DNA of 64,000 bases from Porticoccaceae bacterium (lineage in GTDB: Bacteria; Pseudomonadota; Gammaproteobacteria; Pseudomonadales; Porticoccaceae). Position numbers and translations under genes: made by a program. Location: assembly GCA_018664075.1 (NCBI GenBank), contig JABJOY010000034.1, forward strand, positions 48,394 through 112,393, written 5' to 3'. This document shows, one piece after another, positions 1-8,001 of the stretch; the first letter of the stretch is position 1, and each line of letters opens with the position of its first letter. The notes beneath the pieces were generated by a model that was not told where the DNA came from, made no database searches, and saw only the letters and a program-made list of their open reading frames with translations.

Positions 1-1
1 T

Positions 2-193
2 GAAGGTCAGCCCCAGGTGTTGGAGGTAGATACGGTCATTATCTGTGCCGGTCAGACACCGGCCCGGGGTCTCTATGATGAGCTGGCTAACACTGGTATT
101 GCCATCAGTCTGGTTGGTGGAGCCTATAAGGCTGCTGAACTGGATGCCAAGGCGGCGATTAATCAGGCCAGCTATTTGGCGGCCGCGGTTTAA
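2..193 (+). CDS. fadH: 2,4-dienoyl-CoA reductase (NADPH), C-terminal end
   Basis: The gene enters from the left edge and only its last 63 codons are present, ending in TAA. The translation contains VIICAGQTPARGL, then SLVGGAYKAAELDAKAAI, ending shortly after at YLAAAV. This matches the C-terminal NAD(P)H/FAD-binding part of FadH-type dienoyl-CoA reductases, where a VI-CAGQ strand is followed by an IGG-ELDA-RAI segment. The family is an FMN/FAD/4Fe-4S enzyme that reduces 2,4-dienoyl-CoA during beta-oxidation of unsaturated fatty acids. The acyl-CoA dehydrogenase genes that follow fit that role. The N-terminal TIM barrel and Fe-S cysteines lie outside the window. Confidence 0.8.
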   Translation, partial: EGQPQVLEVDTVIICAGQTPARGLYDELANTGIAISLVGGAYKAAELDAKAAINQASYLAAAV

Positions 194-379
194 CCATAGG
201 TATATGGTGGCGAGAAAGGGTGACCGCCCGGTCGTAGCTAAGAGATCCATGCAATGGTCTTATAACCTATTATCTCTTCCTATATAGCACAGGCCGAGTC
301 CGGTAAAAGTACCTGTAACAGAGACAGATACTGGTCTGGAAGGGGTCTCTGGTACGTACAACAGATGGCTTTTTTTATA

Positions 380-408
380 TTGACATAATAAGTGCCATAA
401 CATATGGT
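380..408 (+). promoter_or_regulatory. sigma70-type promoter upstream of acyl-CoA dehydrogenase operon
   Basis: A perfect -35 hexamer TTGACA (380-385) is followed by a 17-bp spacer and a -10-like TATGGT (403-408). It lies about 30 bp before the AAGGAG ribosome site (425-430) and the GTG start at 440. This is the best promoter match in the fadH/dehydrogenase gap and suggests that the dehydrogenase pair is transcribed separately from fadH. Confidence 0.55.
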
Positions 409-439
409 GTGGCCCTAAATTTTTAAGGAGTGAGCGTCC

Positions 440-1624
440 GTGGACATTAAATTTTCAGCAGAGGATCTGGCATTTCGCGATGAGGTGCGGGATTTTTTTA
501 CCCAGGAATACGACAGTTCAATTACTGCCAAATTCAGCAGTGCTGCGGGTACTGACTATAAAGAAGGCATTGTGGCCTGGCAGAAAAAACTTCATGCCAA
601 GGGATGGGTCGCACCTGGCTGGCCTAAAGAATATGGTGGCACTGACTGGTCGGCGACGCAGAAGTTTATCTTTGAGACTGAGCGTGGTTTGGCTGGTATT
701 CCAGATGTGGTTCCCTTTGGTTTGAAAATGGTTGCGCCGGTAATTTACACCTTTGGTAATGAAGAGCAAAAAGCGCGCTTTCTACCGCGTATTCTTGAAA
801 GCGACGACTGGTGGTGTCAGGGTTATTCTGAACCTGGTGCGGGTTCAGATCTAGCCGCGCTAAATACTACGGCTGACTATGCGGGCGATAACTATATAGT
901 TAATGGCCGCAAGATCTGGACCACTTTTGCCCAGTATGCAGACTGGATATTCTGTCTGGTGCGCACCAGCAAAGGTATGCGCAAACAGCAGGGCATCAGC
1001 TTTTTGCTGATCGATATGAATACTCCAGGTATTACGGTTAAGCCAATTGTGACTATTGACGGCAAGCACAGCCTCAACGAGGTTTTGTTTGAAGATGTTG
1101 CAGTGCCCACCGAGAATCTGATTGGTGAGCAGGATAAGGGCTGGACCTATGCCAAGGCGCTGCTGGCCCATGAGCGAACAGGCATGGCCGAGGTGGCGGA
1201 CTCTACCCGTATGCTGGACTCTCTCAAGCAGCGCGCCAGCGTTGAAGTGAATGGCGGCAAGGCGATGATTGATGATCCTATCTTCCAGATGCGTCTCTCG
1301 GATATCGAGATGGAGCTGATGGCTCTTGAGTACACCGAGTTGCGGGTATTTGCCTCTATGGCAGCGGGCGGTATGCCGGGGCCAGAGTCTTCACTATTAA
1401 AAATTAAAGGCACTGAAATCAGTCAGGCGATTCACGAGCTGCAGCTGCAGCTGGCGTCGTTTTATGGCGGTGCATTACCGGAAAATCTAAATGCTGATGA
1501 ATTGGGCCATGACTTTGCTTTCGAGGCCCGAGGTAAATACATGTATGGTCGCGCAGCCACTATTTATGGCGGGTCCAATGAAGTGCAGCGCAATGTGATC
1601 GCCAAAGCGGTACTGGGTTTATAG
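440..1624 (+). CDS. acyl-CoA dehydrogenase, catalytic-type (alpha) subunit
   Basis: A 394-residue protein with the complete acyl-CoA dehydrogenase fold: N-terminal helical domain, CQGYSEPGAGSDLA and KIWTTFAQYAD in the middle FAD/substrate domain, and a C-terminal helical domain ending IYGGSNEVQRNVIA. The Glu usual in IYEG-type enzymes is Gly here, but a Glu precedes Arg at residue 245 (HERTGM). That is the alternative catalytic-base position used by long-chain and steroid side-chain dehydrogenases such as ChsE4. The start is GTG, placed by AAGGAG nine bases upstream. The next gene is a partner-type dehydrogenase without a clear catalytic Glu, so a heteromeric enzyme is likely. The acyl substrate cannot be read from sequence. 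Confidence 0.9.
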   Translation: MDIKFSAEDLAFRDEVRDFFTQEYDSSITAKFSSAAGTDYKEGIVAWQKKLHAKGWVAPGWPKEYGGTDWSATQKFIFETERGLAGIPDVVPFGLKMVAPVIYTFGNEEQKARFLPRILESDDWWCQGYSEPGAGSDLAALNTTADYAGDNYIVNGRKIWTTFAQYADWIFCLVRTSKGMRKQQGISFLLIDMNTPGITVKPIVTIDGKHSLNEVLFEDVAVPTENLIGEQDKGWTYAKALLAHERTGMAEVADSTRMLDSLKQRASVEVNGGKAMIDDPIFQMRLSDIEMELMALEYTELRVFASMAAGGMPGPESSLLKIKGTEISQAIHELQLQLASFYGGALPENLNADELGHDFAFEARGKYMYGRAATIYGGSNEVQRNVIAKAVLGL

Positions 1625-1702
1625 GGCTATTTAAAGGTCTTTACGATTACAAGCAGGCTCCCTGCAGGTTGAGCCAAAAACAGATTTCAGGAGTTAATAC
1701 AG

Positions 1703-2845
1703 ATGAATTTTGATTTTACCGAAGAACAAACCATGATCAAGGACAGTGTCTCGCGCTTTGTTCGAGATGAATATGACTTTGATACCAGACGCAAAATTGT
1801 TGAATCAGACGAGGGCATTAGCCGGGAATTCTGGTCCATGTTTGCGGAGCTGGGATGGTTGTCTGTGCCCTTTGCCGAAGAGTACGGCGGGTTTGGTGGC
1901 ACTGTTGACGATATAGCTGCGGTGATGGAAGAGTTGGGTAAGGGTATTGTGGTTGAGCCCTATGCGTCCACTGTTGTGGTGTTTGGTGGCCTGCTGGCGG
2001 CCTCAGATAACGCTGCTCTCAAGGCTGAGGTAATTCCCGGCATTATTGATGGTAGGTGCATGGGTTCACTGGCTTCTACCGAGGCTCAGTCTCGCTATGA
2101 GATGAGTGACGTTGCAACCACAGCAACAGCCACTGATGGTGGTTTCAATATCAACGGAGAGAAGACTGTTGTGGCCAATGGCGGCACAGCGGACAAGTTT
2201 ATTGTTACCGCTCGCCACAGCGGTGAACAGTTTGATCGCGCGGGCATCAGCCTGTTTTTGATCGAAGCTTCTGCCCCTGGGGTTGAGGTTAAAAGCTACA
2301 AGATGATGGATGGCCAGAGTGCAGCCACAGTGACCTTTAAAGATGTGATGGTACCTGCAGGTCAGCTGCTCAACACAGCGGGCGAAGGTATGGACCTGAT
2401 TGATCAGGTGATGCCGCAGATTCTGATGGGTCTCAGTGCTGAAGCTCTGGGTATTATGGCGACGCTGAATACGGCTACGGTTGAATATTCCAAGGTGCGG
2501 CAGCAGTTCGATACGCCGATCAGCTCTTTCCAGGTGCTGCAGCATCGCATGGTAGATACTTTTATGGCCTGCGAGCAGACTAAATCGATGCTTTATCGCG
2601 GACTCTGTCAGGCGGGTGAAGATGATTCTGCGGCGCTGTTAAAAACTGTACATGCCCTTAAGGCCACTGTTGCCCGCTATGGCAAGCTGATTGGTGAAGA
2701 GGCGATTCAGATTCATGGCGGTATTGGCATGACTGATGAGTTAAATATCGGTCATTATGTGAAGCGTCTGATGATGATTAATGTGAGCTTTGGCGATGGC
2801 GATTACCATCAGAAGAAGTTTAACCAACTCAGTTATTCTGCTTGA
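1703..2845 (+). CDS. acyl-CoA dehydrogenase, partner (beta-type) subunit
   Basis: A 380-residue acyl-CoA dehydrogenase homologue starting MNFDFTEEQTMIKDSVSRFV, with the FAD-domain region around GEKTVVANGG and the C-terminal QIHGGIGMTDELNIGHYVKR. At both usual catalytic-base positions I see no Glu: the helix reads PQILMGLSAEALG, and the C-terminus has SFGDGDYHQ instead of IYEG. It probably pairs with the preceding subunit in an alpha2beta2 enzyme, as mycobacterial ChsE5 does with ChsE4. CAGGAG lies upstream of the ATG. Its TGA overlaps the ATG of the next gene, so translation is probably coupled. Confidence 0.87.
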   Translation: MNFDFTEEQTMIKDSVSRFVRDEYDFDTRRKIVESDEGISREFWSMFAELGWLSVPFAEEYGGFGGTVDDIAAVMEELGKGIVVEPYASTVVVFGGLLAASDNAALKAEVIPGIIDGRCMGSLASTEAQSRYEMSDVATTATATDGGFNINGEKTVVANGGTADKFIVTARHSGEQFDRAGISLFLIEASAPGVEVKSYKMMDGQSAATVTFKDVMVPAGQLLNTAGEGMDLIDQVMPQILMGLSAEALGIMATLNTATVEYSKVRQQFDTPISSFQVLQHRMVDTFMACEQTKSMLYRGLCQAGEDDSAALLKTVHALKATVARYGKLIGEEAIQIHGGIGMTDELNIGHYVKRLMMINVSFGDGDYHQKKFNQLSYSA

Positions 2846-3939
2846 TGATGAGTCTGCCCACCCTGGCTGTTGGCCTCAGCGCTGCCGGGCTGACTTGGTG
2901 GGGCTACAGGTTACTGCGCCGAGATCCATTGGCGCAATTTGACCTTCCACTGGGGCACCTGGCTTCGGTGGATAGCCCAGAGGCTAAGCTTCAGTCCAAG
3001 CAGGCGCTAGTGGCGATCACTCAGCGCCTAAAGGCTAGTGCGGCCAGTTCCAGCAAACTTTCCATCAAGCGCCGTGTGCCAATTATGCGGGAGGCCATGG
3101 AGGCTTTTTTTGCCGAGACAGAGAAGCTGGCGGTCAGTACTTTTACCCCTGTGGATGCCGCCGGTGTGCCTGCTGAATGGGTGGTGGCACCTGGGGTTGA
3201 TGCAGATAATAGCCGCCGCCTGATGTATATCCATGGCGGCGCTTTCTTCGCTGGCAGCCCTAAAAGTCATCGGGTGATTACCAGCAAGTTATCAGAAATT
3301 ACTAATAGCTCGGTGCTGGCCATCGACTATAGATTGATGCCTGAATACAGCCGCCGAAACTCCGTTGAAGACTGCCATACTGCCTATGAATGGTTGCTGG
3401 ATAATGGCTCTCAGGGCCCAGGCAAAGCCGCCAATATGCTGGTTGCCGGAGATTCAGCCGGGGGAAACTTAACCCTGGTTCTGCTGGCCCTGTTGCGAGA
3501 TAGTGGAGGCCGGGCTCCCAATGCCGCTGTGTGCCTGTCACCTGTCACTGACTGCCGGTTTAACAGCCCCAGTATTTTTTCCAATCTGAGCTCTGACGTG
3601 ATGCTTAAGCCTCTGGCCAGTCGCATTACCAGAGTACCCAAAATTCTGCTGCGCCTAAGTGCCCGCCATTTGGCCAGGGATAACCCCAGTGATCCGCTGA
3701 TTTCGCCATTGCTTGGGGATCTGTCAAACCTGCCACCCACATTGGTGCTGGCAAGTCATGATGAGATTCTGCGGGATGATGGGCGACGCTATGTGAATAA
3801 AGCAGTAGCCTCAGGGTCAAAAGCTGAGTTTGTCTACTTTATGAAAATGCCCCATGTATGGCCGATTTTTTATCCCGACCTGCCAGAAGCGGAACTGACC
3901 TTCCAGCAGATCAGTGGTTTTCTAGACCGTCATTCTTGA
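2845..3939 (+). CDS. alpha/beta hydrolase of the hormone-sensitive-lipase type
   Basis: A 364-residue protein. Residues 3-20 are hydrophobic and may anchor it to the membrane. HGG (130-132) forms the oxyanion hole and GDSAGG holds the nucleophile Ser204, which together define the HSL/family IV esterases. A DPLISPL segment and a late MPHVWP supply the likely Asp and His. It presumably hydrolyses a lipid or short acyl ester. The ATG at 2845 overlaps the TGA of the dehydrogenase by one base. A TTG one codon upstream and a second ATG at 2848 are alternative starts. It is operonic with the dehydrogenase pair and converges on the next gene with a three-base gap. Confidence 0.85.
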   Translation: MMSLPTLAVGLSAAGLTWWGYRLLRRDPLAQFDLPLGHLASVDSPEAKLQSKQALVAITQRLKASAASSSKLSIKRRVPIMREAMEAFFAETEKLAVSTFTPVDAAGVPAEWVVAPGVDADNSRRLMYIHGGAFFAGSPKSHRVITSKLSEITNSSVLAIDYRLMPEYSRRNSVEDCHTAYEWLLDNGSQGPGKAANMLVAGDSAGGNLTLVLLALLRDSGGRAPNAAVCLSPVTDCRFNSPSIFSNLSSDVMLKPLASRITRVPKILLRLSARHLARDNPSDPLISPLLGDLSNLPPTLVLASHDEILRDDGRRYVNKAVASGSKAEFVYFMKMPHVWPIFYPDLPEAELTFQQISGFLDRHS

Positions 3940-3942
3940 TAA

Positions 3943-4812
3943 TTAACCCTTGGGCTTGCGCATCATTAGCGCCGGGGTTGATTCTGTGTAAGCAATGAAC
4001 TCCGGGTCCGATCCCCATTTTTTTTGTGCCAGATTTTCCAGCAGTGGAATGCCACTGACTTTAGTCAGTAGCACAAAGACAAATACCGGCGATATCATGG
4101 TGGCCAGTTGCCAGCCACTGAGAACTGGTAGGGCCAGCAGCGCCAGACCCAACCACAATGTTATTTCACCGAAGTAGTTGGGATGCCTGGACCAGGCCCA
4201 CAGGCCAGTGGTGATAAAGCGATCGCGATTGTCCGGGTTCTTTCTAAACTTGGTCTTTTGGCTGTCTGCGATCACTTCAATCAGCAGGCCTGCAATCCAC
4301 AGCGCTATACCTGTGTAGGCCAATGGGCCCAGTGCTACTGTGGTGTTTGAGGTCATGGCGGCCAGTCCTGCTGCCATGGTGACCAGTACCCAGACTCCGC
4401 CTAAGGTCCAGGTCATCAAAAACCAGACAAATTTGGTTTTCATCACTCTAAAGCGCTTGTCCTGGCCGTCTTTCTTGATTCGCCAGAATAAAAATGACCC
4501 CAGCCTCAGGGCCCATATCAGGATCATTGCACCGATAATTAGATCCCGCAAATCAAGATCAGGATTGAGCCAGGCGGCGGCGATTACAGTGCTGATATAA
4601 GAAATAGAGCCGGTCAGATCAAAGTAATGCTCTGTCTGGAAGGCAAAGGAGGGGAGAAATATAATCCAGTGCAGAGCAAGGCCAATGGCACCGCAGAGAA
4701 GAAATAATGGCATTCCATGGACGCTGGTGCTGCCCTGACTACCGGCCAGCAAGATAAGGGCTGCGATACAAAGGGATACGGCAATGCCGATAATACTGTT
4801 AGTTGTTTTCAT
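3943..4812 (-). CDS. DUF1295 / steroid 5-alpha-reductase-like integral membrane protein
   Basis: A 289-residue protein with about seven hydrophobic segments. Near the C-terminus it carries TTGLWAWSRHPNYFGEITLW, the signature of DUF1295 proteins, which share the C-terminal fold of 3-oxo-5-alpha-steroid 4-dehydrogenases and isoprenylcysteine methyltransferases. The family is presumed to bind NADPH and act on a lipid, but its substrates are mostly unknown. The ATG at 4812 is preceded by a weak GAGA; an in-frame TTG at 4824 is an alternative. It sits between two esterase genes and two dehydrogenase pairs, so a role in sterol or polyisoprenoid lipid metabolism is plausible but unproven. Confidence 0.8.
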   Translation of the reverse strand: MKTTNSIIGIAVSLCIAALILLAGSQGSTSVHGMPLFLLCGAIGLALHWIIFLPSFAFQTEHYFDLTGSISYISTVIAAAWLNPDLDLRDLIIGAMILIWALRLGSFLFWRIKKDGQDKRFRVMKTKFVWFLMTWTLGGVWVLVTMAAGLAAMTSNTTVALGPLAYTGIALWIAGLLIEVIADSQKTKFRKNPDNRDRFITTGLWAWSRHPNYFGEITLWLGLALLALPVLSGWQLATMISPVFVFVLLTKVSGIPLLENLAQKKWGSDPEFIAYTESTPALMMRKPKG

Positions 4813-4892
4813 TATTATTCTCAACTGGTCGTTAACTATTATTTCGATTTATACGGCATTTGGCAGCTGACTAGATTGCTTTGCTGGTACGG

Positions 4893-6812
4893 TTAAAAGG
4901 CATCCATAAACACATAGGGGTCAAATTCCCGGCAGCCGCCTCCGGCCAGATTGCTATAGCGCTCGGGGTCCCAGAAGTCGCTGCTGTGGTAGGAGATTAG
5001 AAAGCTCTCTACAAACAGTTTGCAGCGGTCTTTTTGCTGCTTGAATTCTGTGTCCGATTCAATACGGGTGACCATATCCTCAACACTTGGGCTATAGTTT
5101 TCCATGCGCCAGCCGCCATCTGCGACACTGTCAAAGATCATTGTATTGGGTTTGTTTTCGCCCCAGGGGATCCAGTCTGGTTGCTGTAAGTAGCGCCCCT
5201 TGCCCGGGGAGCCGGTGTGGGCGAACTGACCCCAGTAATTCATCATGGCTTTGGATAGGGCCTCCCGTTCATCTCTGGTTTCTTCGCCGTACAGGAAAGG
5301 CAGTCTCAGGCCACCGGCAAAGTCGCCAAAAATAAAACTTATTTCCAGACCATGGCCGGCACCCACAAGTTCAGGGAGATTGGCTGCCCAGCTTTTGGGC
5401 GATGAGTCCCAGTCAAATCTATAGCTGTAAATATTGTTCTGCTGGGGCGAAGGCTGTGAACCGGTCATCAGTCGCGCCATTTCAGTGCCGCCCAGCACAT
5501 GCCAGCGCTGGGAGTAATATTTTGCATAGCGCTGATAATCGGCGCGATCTTTTATATTGAGCCTGAAGCCCAGTTGCCTGTCGACAAAGCGCGGGTCACT
5601 GGCCATCAGGGATTTCTCTTCATCGCGATTTGAGCCGATAATCATGGGCACTGAATTGTAGGTCTCGGCGTTGCTGAAGACTTCGGCGAAAGGCTGTGAG
5701 GGCAACACATGGCCATCCCGCAGCAGTTGCGGTATGTGCACCCTGTCTCTGTTGCGCGCAGTCTGCAAATTGGCCTTCATCAGTGCTTCGGGGCTCTGCT
5801 TGTAAAGCAGTCCGGCAATGGCAGCGTCGGTCATATTATTGACGTCGCCTATAGCTTCACTGCGATCAGTGGCAATATTCAGATTGATCAGCAGCTGCGC
5901 AACTAGTTCATTGGAGCTGACTGGCCAGCCTGGCTGGGTTTGCTCGTCATGGAAATTTTCAGCACTGGCAAGGCTCTCTGTGCGCGATGAACCGCTCTGG
6001 CTAATCGCTTTGTGAAACAGTCCTGTGGCCAATGGCGATGCCATAAGGGCAAAAACATTGCGCCCCCCTGCGGACTCGCCAAACACTGTGACATTGTCGG
6101 CATCACCGCCAAAGGTATGGATGTTGGCTTGCACCCATCTCAGGGCGGCAATAATATCCAGCAGCCCGTAGTTGCCGGATGCATCCTCTGGGTTGGTGGC
6201 AGTATTGCGAATAGCCCGATGAGTCAGGGAGCCGAGCTGGCCCAGCCGGTAGTTGAGGGAGACAAAGATCACCTGCTGGTCTGCGGCTATATTGTTGCCC
6301 TGATAAAACCGCGCGGAGCCGAGATTATTGCCGCCGCCATGGATCCACAGCATCACTGGTAATTTGGTAGATGGATCTGTGCTGTCGGCACTGAGCTTTT
6401 GTGGTGCCCAGATATTGAGATAGAGGCAGTCTTCGCTACCCACCATATCGCCTTTGCTGCCGCCCTCTGCGGCAAGAAAGGTCCAGGGCTGGGGGCAGGG
6501 ATCAGCATTTTTCAGGGCCAGCAATGGTTGCTGCCAGTTTTGCACTGGCCTCGGTGCTTTCCAGCGCAACTGGTCAACTGGTGGCGCCCCATAGGGTATG
6601 CCCAGCCAGGCGAAGGTGTTTTTGCTCGATGAGAAGCCTATAACCGGGCCATTGGCTGTCTCTCTGGCTGTGACTGGATCTGGGGTATTAATAGCACCTG
6701 TGGTGGTGACTAGGTTATCCAGGTCGATACTGTCTTTGCCCAGATATATCAGCAGGCCTGTAATCAAGCCTATTATTATCGCGGTTATTATCAGTAGATT
6801 TTTCAGCCGCAT
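4893..6812 (-). CDS. type-B carboxylesterase, membrane-anchored
   Basis: A 639-residue carboxylesterase/cholinesterase-family protein, longer than the usual 500-550. Residues 5-24 form a hydrophobic helix that is probably a signal anchor placing the enzyme in the periplasm. Landmarks are SEDCLYLNIWAP (126-137), the oxyanion loop IHGGG (157-161), the nucleophile elbow GESAGG (Ser247), an acid residue in GSNRDEE and a His in GAGHGLEISFIFGDF. These give an intact Ser-Glu-His triad. The C-terminal part after the fold is Cys-containing and family-specific. It could release fatty acids or alcohols for the neighbouring acyl-CoA dehydrogenases; the substrate is unknown. Confidence 0.88.
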   Translation of the reverse strand: MRLKNLLIITAIIIGLITGLLIYLGKDSIDLDNLVTTTGAINTPDPVTARETANGPVIGFSSSKNTFAWLGIPYGAPPVDQLRWKAPRPVQNWQQPLLALKNADPCPQPWTFLAAEGGSKGDMVGSEDCLYLNIWAPQKLSADSTDPSTKLPVMLWIHGGGNNLGSARFYQGNNIAADQQVIFVSLNYRLGQLGSLTHRAIRNTATNPEDASGNYGLLDIIAALRWVQANIHTFGGDADNVTVFGESAGGRNVFALMASPLATGLFHKAISQSGSSRTESLASAENFHDEQTQPGWPVSSNELVAQLLINLNIATDRSEAIGDVNNMTDAAIAGLLYKQSPEALMKANLQTARNRDRVHIPQLLRDGHVLPSQPFAEVFSNAETYNSVPMIIGSNRDEEKSLMASDPRFVDRQLGFRLNIKDRADYQRYAKYYSQRWHVLGGTEMARLMTGSQPSPQQNNIYSYRFDWDSSPKSWAANLPELVGAGHGLEISFIFGDFAGGLRLPFLYGEETRDEREALSKAMMNYWGQFAHTGSPGKGRYLQQPDWIPWGENKPNTMIFDSVADGGWRMENYSPSVEDMVTRIESDTEFKQQKDRCKLFVESFLISYHSSDFWDPERYSNLAGGGCREFDPYVFMDAF

Positions 6813-6853
6813 CTAAGCTTGTCTTTAGCCTCGTTTGTTCAATCGATAAATAT

Positions 6854-7987
6854 TTAGTCCAGCAATAACCCTGCCAGATGCAGCCTGTGGTGCTGAGCAT
6901 CCCCATACTGATGCTGTGACCCCAGTGCGCGTCTGAGAAAGAGCTGGGCATCGCAGTCGTAGGTGAAACCCATGCCGCCATGGAACTGAATTGCCCGGTC
7001 ACCGGCAAACAACAGTGCCTCTGTGGCCTGTGCCTTGGCCATGCGGCAGGCAATTTCAGCATCCTGATCCAGGGGCTGCACGGAAATCACTGTGGCAGCA
7101 TGATAGATCAGGCTGCGGGCGGAATCCATCTGTATCAATATATCTACGGTGGGATGTTTAAGGGCCTGGTAGGAGCCTATCAGGCGGCCAAATTGTATTC
7201 TGCTTGTGAGGTAGCTTACCACAGTGTCCAGTGTTGCAGCGCAGGTGCCGGTGCTCTCTGCGGCAATGAGTAGTGCTCCGATCAGTTTAATATCGCGCAG
7301 GGCAGTCTCGCTCTGGGGCAGAATATCATTGGGAGTAACCTCAACGCCGCTGAAATTCACGGTGCAGGCGCGCTTGGTCTCATCGATCAGCACTTTGCGG
7401 CTGAGGGCATCCGGGCTCAGGCTGGATGCGGCCACCAGTACTAGCACCTGGGCACCATTGTGATTGGCTGACACAATAAAGAAGTCGGCAACGGCGGCAT
7501 CACTCACCAACAGTTTGCTGCCTTCTAATATCAGCTTATCTCCGCTCTCGCTGAGGTTGCAACTGGTGGTTATGGCACCCCAGTCCTCATTGTCGAGTAA
7601 TGCCAATGTGCCTATGCTGCCCTCGGCAACCTGGGGCAGCCAATGGGTTTTATGCTGGTCGGAGCCACCCCGCATGATGGCCTGACTGGCTAGGGTGGTG
7701 GCGATATAGGGGGTGCTGAGTAAGTGACGGCCCATGCTTTCGATCAGGGCGACGGTGGAGCCGATGCCCAGTTCCGAGCCGCCGTACTGTTCTGGAATGG
7801 CAATGCCTGTCCAGCCCAGTTCGACCATCTCTGACCATACCTGCTGGTTATAGCCATTGTCGGAGGCGATAAGGCTGCGCACTGTGCCTATATCGGATTT
7901 GTCGGCACAGAAGCTCTTGGCGCTGTCTAATATCATTGCCTGCTCATCGGTAAAGGCAAAGGCCATATTTGCTGTTCTTGAAGTCAT
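6854..7987 (-). CDS. acyl-CoA dehydrogenase, partner (beta-type) subunit
   Basis: A 377-residue acyl-CoA dehydrogenase homologue with FAFTDEQAMILDSAKSFC near the start, YGGSELGIGS, and FHGGMGFTYDCDAQLFLRR near the end. Neither catalytic-base position carries Glu: the relevant helix is LIGALLIAAESTG and the terminal loop is QYGDAQHH. The ATG at 7987 is preceded by AAAGGA; an internal ATG at 7966 lacks a comparable site. It lies 14 bases downstream of a dehydrogenase that does have the catalytic-type Glu, so the two probably form one heteromeric enzyme, mirroring the pair at 440-2845. Confidence 0.87.
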   Translation of the reverse strand: MTSRTANMAFAFTDEQAMILDSAKSFCADKSDIGTVRSLIASDNGYNQQVWSEMVELGWTGIAIPEQYGGSELGIGSTVALIESMGRHLLSTPYIATTLASQAIMRGGSDQHKTHWLPQVAEGSIGTLALLDNEDWGAITTSCNLSESGDKLILEGSKLLVSDAAVADFFIVSANHNGAQVLVLVAASSLSPDALSRKVLIDETKRACTVNFSGVEVTPNDILPQSETALRDIKLIGALLIAAESTGTCAATLDTVVSYLTSRIQFGRLIGSYQALKHPTVDILIQMDSARSLIYHAATVISVQPLDQDAEIACRMAKAQATEALLFAGDRAIQFHGGMGFTYDCDAQLFLRRALGSQHQYGDAQHHRLHLAGLLLD

Positions 7988-8001
7988 GGGTTCAGTCCTT
8001 T

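Noticed and set aside
309-376. Inverted repeat (GTACC...CAGAGAC / GTCTCTG...GTAC) and a later T run as a fadH terminator
   Set aside because: The stem is interrupted by a bulge and the T run begins about 16 bases after it, so it does not meet the intrinsic-terminator pattern.
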